Shown here: piece by piece, positions 37,644-48,486 of the stretch | How the letters are laid out: every line of letters begins with the position of its first letter | Numbering within the stretch: the first letter of the stretch is position 1 | DNA from: Coprinopsis marcescibilis | Taxonomy: Eukaryota; Basidiomycota; Agaricomycetes; Agaricales; Psathyrellaceae | Length of the DNA: 64,000 nt | Direction: 5' to 3' | Assembly: GCA_004369085.1 (NCBI GenBank) | Contig: ML210241.1 | Location: 43,029-107,028, forward strand | The notes under the pieces: generated by a model | What the model saw: the letters and a program-made list of their open reading frames with translations, nothing else | The model's database searches: none | Told to the model about the DNA's origin: nothing | Made by a program: the position numbers and the translations under genes

Positions 37644-39735
37644 ACAGTGCGTTTACACGTCCTTTAACCGGTTCGTTACGAAACGAAACCGAACATAGTG
37701 TACATTATATCGCTGAATGGAATCACCGAAACCTTTAATAATCTCTGGAGTCTCTCAACATCTGCAAAATCTCCGACACATATTCCCATTCTCCTTTTCC
37801 GGAGAATTCCTGTAGCATTGGGAACAAGCCGTTGATGTACCTTGCGACCGACAAGGGACGCGTCTGATCATTGTCCTTCTGCTTCACGTCTTTGATCCAT
37901 TCGCCAGTTGATAGCACCCGGAGCCCGTGTCGTCGACGTCGGCGAGCCGAGGTGGCTGCGGGCGGGGTGTAGTGTGGAATAATGCTCGGGATTGTGATGT
38001 TGACCTCCAGCCGGACGAGTTGTAGACAGTTTTGAGCGACGGAGGCGAGCATTTCTAGCCCAATTCCAGGTCCGTTGGCTGAATCCACTGGGAGGATAAC
38101 CTCCCGGAGATTCCTCAATACGAAGACTACTTCCTCGAACAGTCGATCGTGTGGGATGCTCCAGTTACCGATTTCGAGAATCTGGAGTGCAGATAGGGTT
38201 GATAAAGAAGTGAGGATGCCTGGCGTCAGCTCGGGAGGATGGATAGGAAACATCCCTTTCAGTCTTAGTAAGACCGCAGGGAAAGCCTCCGAATACCTCC
38301 AAGATAGTGAAATACGTTTCATAGTCGAGCCGAACATGCCGATTGCTTCGAGGGTTCTTTCGGTACAGTCAACCCACTGGGCTATTTCGTCGATGTCGAT
38401 GTACAGAGCCCCAAATTCTTTCTTTGCGTATCGCTTCTTCGATTCCGAGGAACACCAACCAAAGAGGAGGTCGTCGATGTGGATCATTCCTTTGGAAATT
38501 GTGACAGCAATCGGGCAAAGGGAAATGTCCTCGATACCGGAGGTGACCCCAAGAAGGGAAATTATTACTCTGAGCTTCTCCGAGGGTCCGGTTACCACCA
38601 AAACCTTCAGTGCCGGGAAGATTAGTGTTGGTCTCGCCTTTCGTGGGCCTGCACCAGGCCAAAGCTGATTCGATTGGTACGGAACCTAGGCTTGGGTGAG
38701 TACCTAGGGTTCTCGGGACAAGTTTGGCCTTACCGTTGGAGATCCCAAATGCCACGTTTCGCCCAAAGATTTTTCGGAGGATCTTGAATCACCCTGACCC
38801 GTCTCCTCGGACGCGATAGCGTTGGACTCCTTCAATTCCATCGTAAAGGAAGTAAGGTTGCGGTTATGTTTCCCCAGAGAAGCGACCCAATGTTCATCCC
38901 ACAAAGTCGGGCCGAGTTCAAGCCTCTCAAGACCATAGCATCGAGTGAAGGTCTCCAGAACAGGTTTAGATGAAGGCCCCTTCAATGCAACAGTCTTGAG
39001 AGACCGGTTTTCGACGTTCGCCAACGACATGATGAACGATTGGAGGGTGGGTTGGATGTTCGGATCTCCGTGTACTTCCACGTTCTCTAGCGATGGTGAA
39101 AGAAATAGGAAGAGGGAAGAGAGGCACTCGCTGTCCGTTGCCTCGATTCTAAGGCTTTGCAGGAGGGTAAATAGTTGGGGTTGGGGGTGGCAGACCTGAG
39201 ATAAACGGAAGAGAGTGGATATTGGGACGGCCTTCATCGTATCGTTCTTGATGACCATATTCCGAATGCGAGACGAGTATCGATACAGCCTTTTCAAGGC
39301 CTGTTCACTGGGTTGATCCACAAAAATCTGAAAGGGGATTAGGCTCTCTCATCTCTCTCACAAGGAGTCGAGCCGGGGTTTCTTACTAGATCTTTGCTGC
39401 TTTCGGATTGAATTACCGATTTACATGAAGCGGCCTCAAGTATACGCAGAAGCGGTGCGACCGCGTCCATATCTCTCCACAGCACGTCGAGTGCACGGGC
39501 GCTTATAGATCGAGACAGAAGCGATACATGAAGAAGGTCCTTTAAGTTGTCTCCTTCAAGTAGCGCTTCGAATAGAGCGGTTAGCGCTCCAGATGACCGG
39601 AAAGCCGTAGTGAAGTTGAGGCTGGGGAGAGGGAGGGGCATTTGACGTGGACGTTCAAGGGAGAAAGAAGAAAAGGCCGCACAGCTTGGTTAGAGACGTG
39701 CGTGCGAAACCTACTAAGAAGGGGCTTGGGACCCA
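36808..39735. repeat. Tandem duplication, unit 1
   Basis: Runs from inside the ABC transporter (TTTTTCTGCTGGTATTGGAC) to about 90 bp upstream of the F-box gene start. It corresponds to 39909-42875, offset by about 3,101 bp. The two units keep the same order and orientation and differ by scattered substitutions and small indels. Confidence 0.85.
37735..39641 (-). CDS. F-box/LRR-like protein, tandem copy 1
   Basis: Three exons (39387-39641, 38734-39327, 37735-38604) encode an intact 572-residue protein. An F-box-like core (LLHVSLLSRSISARALDVLW) is followed by LRR-like strand-helix repeats (FTLLQSLRIEATDSECL, SLENVEVHGDPN, SLKTVALKGPSS, GLERLELGPTLWDEHW, LQILEIGNWSIPHDRL, LREVILPVD, LVRLEVNITIPSI) and a basic patch ARRRRRHGL. 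It is likely an SCF substrate adaptor with unknown target. The paralog at 40822-42754 has the same exon structure. It is convergent with the ABC gene. Confidence 0.8.
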
Positions 39736-39848
39736 CACTTGAGCTGCCTCGTGTTTCGCTTCTCCAAGGTGATGGAGTTGGGCTCTACCCGTAATCACCT
39801 TGGGGGCAGAGGTCAGCTCCTGGCCTTTGCTGTCCTTCGAAACCTACA

Positions 39849-39852
<4 letters not shown>

Positions 39853-39880
<28 letters not shown>
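39853..39880. repeat. (CA)14 microsatellite at the duplication junction
   Basis: An uninterrupted CA run of 14 units, preceded by a shorter imperfect CA tract from 39846. It lies in the ~170-bp spacer between the two tandem units, just before the second unit begins at 39909. Confidence 0.9.
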
Positions 39881-39906
39881 TCAGCGTAACAATATAACTA
39901 AGCTTG

Positions 39907-40780
39907 TGTTTTTCTGCTGGTATTGGACTGTCGGTTTCCCGAATTCAAGATGGGGACAGGCCTTCACATACCTGATGTTTGGGTTCCTGTTCCGGTTTAC
40001 TACACAAGGATCGCTCTTGCTGTGGCGTCGCTGCGTCCAACAGCCAAGATTGCGAGCGTGATGTTCTCCTTCTTACATTTTCCTTTGTTGTTACATTGTG
40101 AGTAGCCTTTCGAAGTGTTGTTCCCGTTTCACTAATCTCGCTCTCGCTCTCTCTATAGCGATGGCGTAGTTCAACCTTTTCGTGAGGTGGGTTGGTAGTG
40201 CTGGATGTATCGGCTGTCCCCTTACACGTACCTCATAGAATCGAAGCGATCGTGTGTCAAGGTACAATATTTTACCAGTGGTTTGCGAGCCTCTGCTGAC
40301 ATATGCTTCGCTAGCTGTCGGAAGGAGCCCGATTAATTGCTCGACCACAGAGCTTGCTGTGCTGGAACCGCCATTTGGACAAACAAGCGGCTCTTATTTG
40401 GAGCAGTATTACTGACCTATCTGGATCCATCGAATGCATGTCTGTTTTGCTCAAGCAGGACAACGGATGAATGGCTCAGGGCGTGAGGCTCAGGCTGACA
40501 TTCAATATCTTTTAGCCTAACCATTGGAGGCACTGCGGCATCTTTTGTCGATATATTTTGTTTAATGTGAGTTCAAACCTTAATGCCCTTGATCGATTCC
40601 TTCTATGTACTCGTTTTTGTTTTGTAGTTCGCCCTCGTTTATATCTTTACATAAGTACCTCGCGAGGATTTGGAGACGTCGGCATATGTCATGGATAGCG
40701 AGAAAGTTGTCGGAAACTATGGACTGGTTCAAGAATTAAACGTCCTTCGATCGGTTCGTTACGAAAGCACATCCTACATG
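39907..40780 (+). pseudogene. Truncated ABC transporter 3' fragment
   Basis: Copy of the last TMD2 part of the neighbouring ABC gene, starting in mid-exon with [11 protein letters not shown]. It has a 5-6-bp insertion after GATGGGG, a Trp-to-stop change (GTTGGTAGTGCTGG against GATGGTGGCGCTGG), an insertion near CCTCATAGAATCG and a deletion in the Cys-rich loop. It lacks a promoter, both NBDs and TMD1. It cannot make a transporter and is a by-product of the tandem duplication. Confidence 0.9.
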
Positions 40781-40821
40781 TACATGTTTATTATCGCTGA
40801 ATGCAATCACCGGTACTGGTA

Positions 40822-42754
40822 CTAATCTCTGGAATCTCTCAACATCTGCAAAATCTCCGAAACGTATTTCCATTCTCCATTTCCGGAGAATTCCTGCAGC
40901 AATGGGAACGAGCTGTTGATGTACCTTGCGACCGACAAGGGACGCGTCTGGTCATTGTCCTTCTGCTTCGGGTCTTTGACCCATTCGCCAGTTGATATCA
41001 TTTGGAGTCCGTGTCGTCGACGTCGGCGGGACGAGGTGGCTGCGGGCGGGATGCAGTGTGGAATAACGCTCGGGATTGTGATGTTGACCTCTAGCCGGAC
41101 AAGTTGTGGACATTTTTGAACAATGGAAGCGAGCATTTCTAGCCCAATTCCAGGTCCGTTGGCTGTATCCACTGGGAGGATAACCTCCCGGAGATTCTTC
41201 AATACGAAGACTACTTCCTTGAACAATCGATCGTGTGGGATGCTCCAGTTACCGATTTCGAGAGTCTGGAGTGCAGATAGGGTTGGTAAAGAAGTGAGGA
41301 TGCCTGGCGTCAGTGAGGGAGGATGGATATGATACGCCCTTTTCAGTCTTGGTAAGACCGCCTCGAAACCCTTCGAATACCCCCAAGACAGTGAAATCCG
41401 TTTCATCGTCAAGTTGAATATGCCGATTGCTTTAAGGGTTCTTTCGGTACACCTAACCCACTCGGCTATTTCGTCGACGTCGATGTAAAGAGCCCCAAAT
41501 TCTTTCTTTGCAGATCGCTTCTTCGATTCTGAGGAACACCAACCAAAGGGGAGGTCGTCCATGTGGATCATTCCTTTGGAGATTGTGACAGCAATCGGGC
41601 AAAGGGAAATGTCCTCGATAGAGGAGGTGACCCCAAGAAGAGAAATCATTACTCTGAGCATCTCCGAAGGTCCGGTAATTGCCAAAACCTTGAGTGCTGG
41701 GAAGATTAGTGCTGATCTCGCCTTTCGTGGGCCTGCACCAGGCCAAACCTGAGTCGATCGGGACGATACCTAAGCTCGAGTGAGTACCTAGGGTCCTCGG
41801 GACAACTTGGGCCTTACCGTTGGAGATCTCGAAAGCAAGGTTTCGATCATAGACTTCCCAGAGGATTTCGAATCACCCTGACCCGTCTCTTCGGACGCCG
41901 TAGAGTTGGACGCCGTAGAGTCGGACACCGTAGAGTCGGACTCCTTCAATTCCATCGTCAAGGAAGTAAGGGCTCGGTTATGTTTTCCCAGAGAAGTGAC
42001 CCAATGTTCATCCCACAAAGTCGGGCCGAGGTCAAGCCTCTCAAGACCATGGCATCGAATGAAGGTCTCCAGAACAGGTTTAGATGAAGGCCCCTTCAAT
42101 GCAACAGTCTTGAGAGACCGACTTTCGACATTCGCCAACGACATGATGAACGATTGGAGTGTGGGTTGGATGTTCGGATCTCCGTGTACTTCCACGTTCT
42201 CTAGCGATGGTGAAAGAAATATGAAGAGGGAATAGAGGCACTCGCTGTCCGTTGCTTCGATTCTAAGGCTTTGCAGGAGGGCAAACAGTTGGGGTTGGCG
42301 GTGGCAGACCTGAGATAAACGGAAGAGGGTGGATATTGGGACAGCCTTCATCGTATCGTTCTTGATGACCATCTTCCGAATGCGAGACGAGTATTGATAC
42401 AGCCTGTCCAAGGCCCATGCACTGGGTTGGTCCACAAAGATCTGAAAGGGGATTAGGCTCTCTCATCTCTCTCTCACAAGAAGTCGAGCCGGGATTTCTT
42501 ACTAGATCTTTACTGCTTTCGGATTGAATTACCGATTTACATGAGGCGGCCTCAAGTATACGCAGAAGTGGTGCGACGGCGTCCATATCTCTCCACAGCA
42601 CGTCGAGAACACTGGCGCTTATCGATCGAGACAGAAGCGATACATGAAGAAGGCATTTTTTGTCTTTTTCAAGTATCGCTTCAAACAGAGCGCCCAGCGC
42701 TCTAGATGACTGAAACGCCGTGGAGAAGTCGGGGCTGGACAGACGGAGGGACAT
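40822..42754 (-). CDS. F-box/LRR-like protein, tandem copy 2
   Basis: Paralog of the gene at 37735-39641 with the same three-exon layout and an open frame of about 580 residues. Start MSLRLSSPDFSTAFQSSRAL, F-box-like core LLHVSLLSRSISASVLDVLW, then the LRR-like region. Between KESDS and SEETGQG it has ten extra residues made by two extra copies of a 15-bp unit. Both paralogs keep the frame although many codons changed, which suggests that both are still under some constraint. Role: probable SCF adaptor, target unknown. Confidence 0.78.
41891..41935. repeat. 15-bp in-frame minisatellite inside F-box copy 2
   Basis: Three 15-bp units of the form TYGGACRCCGTAGAG lie head to tail. The corresponding place in copy 1 (about 38807-38825) has a single unit. 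On the coding strand the units give a Ser/Thr-Asp-rich pentapeptide repeat. Confidence 0.85.
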
Positions 42755-43139
42755 TCGATATGGTCGTTGGGAACAAGAAGATAAGGCCGCATGGCACGGC
42801 GCACAGCCCCCACGTTATAGTAATAGACGGACGTGAGAAATCTGCCACTGAGAAGGAGCTTGGGCCCACGCTTTATCTACCTTATGCCCCACTGCACAAT
42901 AAGCCAGCAAATCCTGACGAAACACACCAATATATGAACTATTTGTAGCTAACCTTGAATGGTTTCACGCGACGTTGGCGGATCTTTTGGGAGACTTGTG
43001 GGTCTCGCGCATAAAATATCACGGTTTGCACTCACCAGTGATCACTGTCATTTAAATGTTCTATACGACTCGACCGCTACTGCTTCACTCGCGGCGCCGG
43101 CTTCCCATAGAGGCTCGAACAAAGCTAGCTCAGGACAGA

Positions 43140-43973
43140 ATAACACTTTTTGACATTCCTTTCGATGTTCCTGGACGAGCGCTGTCACCATCGGTCTGGA
43201 AAACGAGGTGATTACATACGAAGACTTGAACGTCGTCTGGGAACTTACACGAGCTCAGGTACTCCTTAAATTACAAAAGGATACCCTTCGTCACGCAATG
43301 GGTTGACCTCGTTGACGTTGAGCCTTTGTGCAAGTCTCTTGGTATCGCCACTCTGTCCAACCGGAGGTTTGACAATCGACAACTTTACACCCTCCCCGTT
43401 ATATACGACCCGAAGTCCAATCACATCGTATCCGATTCGATGCGTATTGCGCAGTACCTGGACGAAGAATACCCTGATCCAGAATACCCTCCCTTGATAA
43501 AGAAGGGAACAGAGGGCCTGACACAAGGCTTCATTCACGCCAGAGAACTTGCACTTGCCCCTGTACACCAGTTCGTGGTACCTTTGGTCGCTCAAAGGCT
43601 ACATTTGTCACCGCGGAGTCAAGAGTACTTCAGACGAACTCGAGAGATGTGGTTCAAAGTCGGTAACCTTGAAGAGATCCTCCCTGACGGAGACACCCGC
43701 GTGGTAGAGTGGGGGAAAGTGAAGGCGGGGATGGATCTAATAGATAGTTGGTACCGGGCTGTCGGTGGGACAGAGGGTCAGAGCCAACAGGGGTGGATTA
43801 TGGGTGGCCAGCCCTGTTTCTCTGATTTTAATGTCGCCGCCGCATTAAGATGGATGAAAAGTGTATGGGGAGAAAGCAGTCCGGAGTGGTCAGACGTTAA
43901 ACTCTGGAACGAAGGTCGGTGGGCTAGGATGCTTGATGATTGCAAAGCATACGAAAATGGCGTCCATCTATAG
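43140..43973 (+). CDS. Glutathione S-transferase, UstS-like; 5' end unresolved
   Basis: Two coding pieces, 43140-43207 and 43259-43973, join across a 51-nt intron. The thioredoxin-like N-domain starts ITLFDIPFDVPGRALSPSVW, followed by YSLNYKRIPF, LYTLPVIYDPKSN and VSDSMRIAQYLDEEYP (the glutathione-site E/DS motif). The helical C-domain ends CKAYENGVHL. The family (fungal GSTs related to UstS and Ure2p) joins glutathione to electrophiles or acts in secondary metabolism. The codon expected to be ATG before ITLFD reads AGA, and no ATG is in frame close by. A short upstream exon such as ATG at 42959-42961 joined to 43134 (giving MDRITLFD) is possible, but its donor is weak. The 3' part is intact. 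Confidence 0.82.
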
Positions 43974-44443
43974 GTCAATATTGCTAAGTACAACAACATC
44001 TCATCAATGATATATCCTTCAGACTTTACTGAGCTCATTCAACTCTCAAAAAAACAAGTACCGACTTGGCGATTTCCCTTTATAACACCGCCACAAACCC
44101 TAACCCCACGCTTCCGCAGAGGCCACAGACACCATCATCGGTTTTAACTTTTCTTCCACCCACCTCCTCCTCGTCGTTTCCCTTCGTCCCATCGTCTCTT
44201 TGACCAGGTGTCGCTGCCACTATTCAACTGAAAGCGGTCTTTAAAGTCCACACATCCGTCGTAAACGATCGATAGGACATTTCGATCGTTGTTTGGGCGT
44301 AAGCAGGTTCTCGAGAGCTCGCTGGATATTTGACCTCGCGACCTGGGATCACCGCCAGAAACGGTATATCGGCCATACCCCGGCTATCACCAACCAACAA
44401 ACAGCAAAAGCAATCAGCAAGTCAAGAGATTTCTGCCCCGAAA

Positions 44444-46101
44444 ATGTCTCCGAAGACACTGACGCCACAAGCAACGCTGCGGAGCTCGCTCGAGGCGCAC
44501 AACACGACGTTTGAGAATTTGCTGAAACTCATACCAGCGCAATACTATATTGTTAATGAGGCGACTGAACTGGAGGTATGAGATCTTGCTTTCTTCTTCG
44601 TTGTATGGGCTTTTGTTGTTGTGTGCACCTGGCTTCCCTCGGGCCTCTTGTTATCCAAAAATCCCTTTCCAGAATTCGGAATTCATTTATTTCTTTCGTC
44701 TATCACAGAATTAACCCCCTCCGTTTAATAGATCGCAAACAAGTTCCAAAAACACAGCAAAAAACAAAAAGGCGTCAAACACGCTGCAGAACTCGCCGCT
44801 GCGAAGCAGGATGCTAAGAGGCGTAAAGTGCGTATCTTCCTCCCTTTTTATTTTACTTTTCTCGCTTTTTCACTGCTCACACTCGCACTAACAACAAATC
44901 TCCGCTTCCCTTCTGTAGCTCGACCCAGAACAACAGAAAAGCATACTCGAAATTCAAGCAGAGTATGCAAAATCAAAATCACTCAAAGGCGCTGCAGATT
45001 CCTCTGACGTCTCCGACGACGAAGACGAGGATGTCGACATGGAAGTACAGTTCGACAACGACAACGACTCGGAGGACGACGACGACAACGTGGACGAGAA
45101 CAACGACGAGGATGACGACGACCTCGTCCCGATGCCCTCGGCTGAAGGCGGTATCGCGGTGCTGAGACAGAAACTACACGACAAGATTGATAGGCTCAGG
45201 AATCGTAATAGAGGTGTGTTTTTTGTTGCTATTTTATTTTTTCCTTGCCCACGAGCGTCCCATCATTCACACAATTCGCACCTTAGGAACGTGGTACGAA
45301 GCCTCGTCAAAAGACGAGCTGCTCGAAGAACGCAGGCAACAACGCGCGGCGTTGCGCGAGCGCAGGCGGAAAGAGACTCGAGAACGGCTCCGACGCGAAA
45401 GTGAGCTGCGGAAGAGCAAAAGCGGCAAGGCTAGCCTCAAGGACAAAGATGCAGAGAGGGAGAAGGCGAAGAGTGGGAATAACAGCAAGGTATGTGCAAC
45501 ATTCCACTTTCCCATTTGCTTCCGTTTTGACGATACCTTTGTGTAGCCACAGCTCCTTGTAAACGAGCCCAAAACTGGTGGTGGTTCGACTGGTGCGCAC
45601 GCGGGCCCGGCAGAACAGTACACGAACGTGACGTTCTCGCTCACAACCGACCACACCAACCCCTCCTCCTCCAAAAGCAAGATACTCCCCAAAGCCCACT
45701 CCGATCCCAAAGTCGCACTGGCCGCGCTCACCAAGCACAAAGCGCACCTCGCGAGTCTGCCGTTGGAGAGGCAGGCAGCGATTAAGACTCAGGAGCAGGT
45801 GTTGAAGGCCGGGTTGAGGTTAGAGGGCGTGAAGGTGAGGGACGATGAGGGGAGGTTGAAGAAGGCTGTGAAGAGAAAGGAGAAGGGTAAGGAGAAGGGG
45901 AAGAAGGAGTGGGAAGACAGGAAGGAGAAGGTTGAGGGTGCGATGGCTGCTAGGCAGAAGAAGAGGACCGATAATATTGCGCAGAGGAGTGAGAGGAGAA
46001 AGGGTGGTGGAGACAAAGGCAAGAGTAAGACTGCTTCAGGGAAGAATAAGGTCGGCGGGGCGAAGAAGGGAAAGAGGCCTGGGTTTGAGGGGAAGAGATA
46101 G
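44444..46101 (+). CDS. RRP14: Ribosome biogenesis protein RRP14/SURF6 family
   Basis: Five exons (44444-44575, 44732-44827, 44919-45213, 45287-45489, 45547-46101) give 426 residues. The N-terminus SLEAHNTTFENLLKLIPAQYY is the Rrp14 N-terminal motif. A basic helix (KFQKHSKKQKGVKHAAELA), a long acidic stretch of Asp/Glu around residues 95-130, and the SURF6 block LRQKLHDKIDRLRNRNR, ELLEERRQQRAALRERRR and YTNVTFS follow. The C-terminus is Lys/Arg-rich and ends KKGKRPGFEGKR. Rrp14/SURF6 is a nucleolar factor needed for 40S and 60S subunit assembly. The layout matches the family well. Confidence 0.93.
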
Positions 46102-48300
46102 TCGTCGGCGTTTGAATCGTATTGTGTAATGGAATGGAATAGCATTCGTATTTGTGGTATACATTTGGGGAGAGACAGTCGCGAAAACCTGATAAATGTA
46201 AATATTTCGACACACTTTGCTGTTTCATGTCCAGGAGTGATAAACGCCGGAACCTCTGCATCATTAGGTTCCTTAGTTGCTACATTGAAAGGACCAAGGC
46301 AAGCCTCTTTAGTCATTTTCCTCTCAACCTCAGCCAACAAGTCCGAATCGCTTTGTGCTGAAGTTCATGGCATTGGTTCCTTTCTTTGCACGTTTCTCCC
46401 GTACTTCCCTGCATTTTGTATGACGCAGCTGAAATGGTATGGCTCACAGCAGCTGGGCCTGTCTAGTACTCTCAGGTAACAAATCGGACAGAAGGCCTTT
46501 GAATGGTGCGGCTAGTATTAGCACTGTCGATGTACGCCGATCCTCTTGATGCTCTCTATCCTTTTTGTGTACGGAATGTCATGCACTAGGGCACTACAGT
46601 GGCAACTGTAGTGGCACGCCTCAGTACTGTGACTCGGAAAACTCTTAAGAGTCACTGGGAATACAACAAAAGCAAGCTGTGCAGCCCTCCGTCTGTAAGA
46701 TGCGTGGCAAGATGTTTTATCTCGATTCTCGGCCACAGGTTCCGTCTCCTGTTCCCTTTGTCGAGCAAAGCGTGTCCTTTGTGCGTCGTTAGACAAAGCG
46801 TTAGCCAGGTACTGCGCAGGTGATTGTGGAAATTCGAACTTTAGCTATCTAGGGATGCAGCCACGGCTGGTAGCATCGTTGGACTATCTGAGCTCATAGA
46901 ACTCCTATTGTCTGGGGACTTCTCTATTCATCATGGTCGCTTGGACAGTGAGCTGTATCATTCACAGGCTGGTACAAGCGCGTTATGCTGCTGGTTAAAA
47001 GGCGCAAGAAAAAAATTACAGTACACAATCCATCGCAGACACAGTGGAACACCAGGCTCGTTGACACTACCGATCGACCGACCTCAGATACTCAAGCCTG
47101 AGCCTCTCCTTGAATTTCGATGGCCAAATTTCACCACTGTGCGCACAGCAAGAAGAGGCATGGCTGCACGGGCTTTGTGAGAAATGGGGGGGAATGCTCG
47201 AAATGCAGTCGGTATGCGCCTTGTATGGGAAGTCGTGAACGCGGCTGCATCAATTTCACAGCATTTGAAGAGCAGTATTGTCCTTCGTGCATACAATTTC
47301 ATCGAATGCAAGGTATGGGCAGCGGAAGCAGTCTTGGGGGCTATATATATGTGGGTTAATGCTGACGTTGTTGAAAAGCTTTGGCTAGAAAAAAACCAAA
47401 ACAGAAAGCACGAGGACGACGACGATAAGATGACTCGAAGATTGGGCATCCAGTCGAGAGTGGCATTGCTGTGCATCGCCGGATGAAGGATTTCTTTGTA
47501 CTACTAGCCCTTTGGCTTTATGGAATATATTATACCCATTTTAATTGCAGACTACCTCGAGCTTTCTGAGAAAGAAGCAGCTAAATTCATGGCAGTTTGA
47601 ACTCCGAATGAGGACCGGAGTTAAGCGCGCAAGGTTGCGAACTTGAGAGTCCACTTTGGCTAGCATCGCAGAACGTCCTCGTCCATGTTACATGCTTAAA
47701 CAGCCTTATTCTTGCTTAATTTTTATTTGTTGCATCTTTTAAGAGTAGAACCCTGGCTGTAAACCGAGGGTTTAACTCACCGTCCTGCAAAATAACCGTA
47801 GCACATCGCTAAGCGCTCATGAGCCGCAATCATCATAACCAAATGGTGAAGTGGTGTCCACTGACGACCTCAAAGCTGGTAAAGGCGGGCCTATATGCAT
47901 TTAGGTGCATCTGCTATTCATGATATAAATCCAGTTAAAGCGAGAATTCACGTACCTACGAAGTGTACGGTTGGAACTTGGAAAGCATTCGCAGAATCAC
48001 AACGGACTATTCGAGTTTTTAAACCAGACCCGTCGCAAAATTCGACTTCCGAGGGGCCGTGTAACAGGCTGGCAATCGCTGCGGCTTCCTGCGCGGTCTC
48101 GACTTGATATAAAAGAACAAGATGGTTTTGCTTGGCAGTGGGCTGCCCGCCGTCTCGGATCTGCTGTCCTCCGTGTCGTGAGAACTCTTCGCCTGTTGAC
48201 TGGGCCGGTCTGTTATTGAGCATGGCTTTTGCTTCATTCATTCACACAGCGATTTCACTCGTGCAGTCTCTGGTCCCTCCTGTGGCTTACAACTTGCATA
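46102..48300. other. Gene-poor interval with small inverted repeats
   Basis: No gene is recognised over 2.2 kb. Open frames at 46518-46796, 47084-47486 and 47948-48241 have no clear motif. A perfect hairpin CACTACAGT-GGCA-ACTGTAGTG lies at 46592-46613, followed by GTGACTC...GAGTCAC (46629-46655). Confidence 0.4.
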
Positions 48301-48358
48301 GGTAGCAGACACATCCTGTGGAATATGCCTACTGTGCTTGGCTAACTATGGCAATGGC

Positions 48359-48369
48359 ATTGGGCCAAT
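48359..48369 (+). promoter_or_regulatory. Palindromic CCAAT site upstream of copy D
   Basis: ATTGGGCCAAT, a perfect inverted CCAAT pair, lies 118-128 bp before the ATG at 48487 in a block shared with copies A and B. Confidence 0.45.
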
Positions 48370-48486
48370 TTCTTCATCGATCTAAGGCCACCACCAAGAT
48401 TTACTGGCACGTACAACTAGTACTACTGCGGTGGGTATCGAGTCAGCTGGAAGCGTTGGCAACTTATTGATGGAATTTAGGCGAAT

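Larger units (their letters stand above)
39909..42875. repeat. Tandem duplication, unit 2
   Basis: Second copy of 36808-39735. It begins with the same ABC internal sequence and ends beyond the F-box start, around GAGAAGGAGCTTGGGCCCAC (unit 1: GAAGGGGCTTGGGACCCAC). The order within the unit is ABC 3' fragment then convergent F-box gene. Confidence 0.85.

Noticed and set aside
42959..43153. 64-codon frame upstream of the GST as the GST N-terminus
   Set aside because: It is in a different frame from ITLFDIP and ends in a stop at the start of the GST coding region.
46102..48300. CRISPR-like or transposon structure in the gene-poor stretch
   Set aside because: No regularly spaced repeats and no long terminal repeats; only isolated short hairpins were found.
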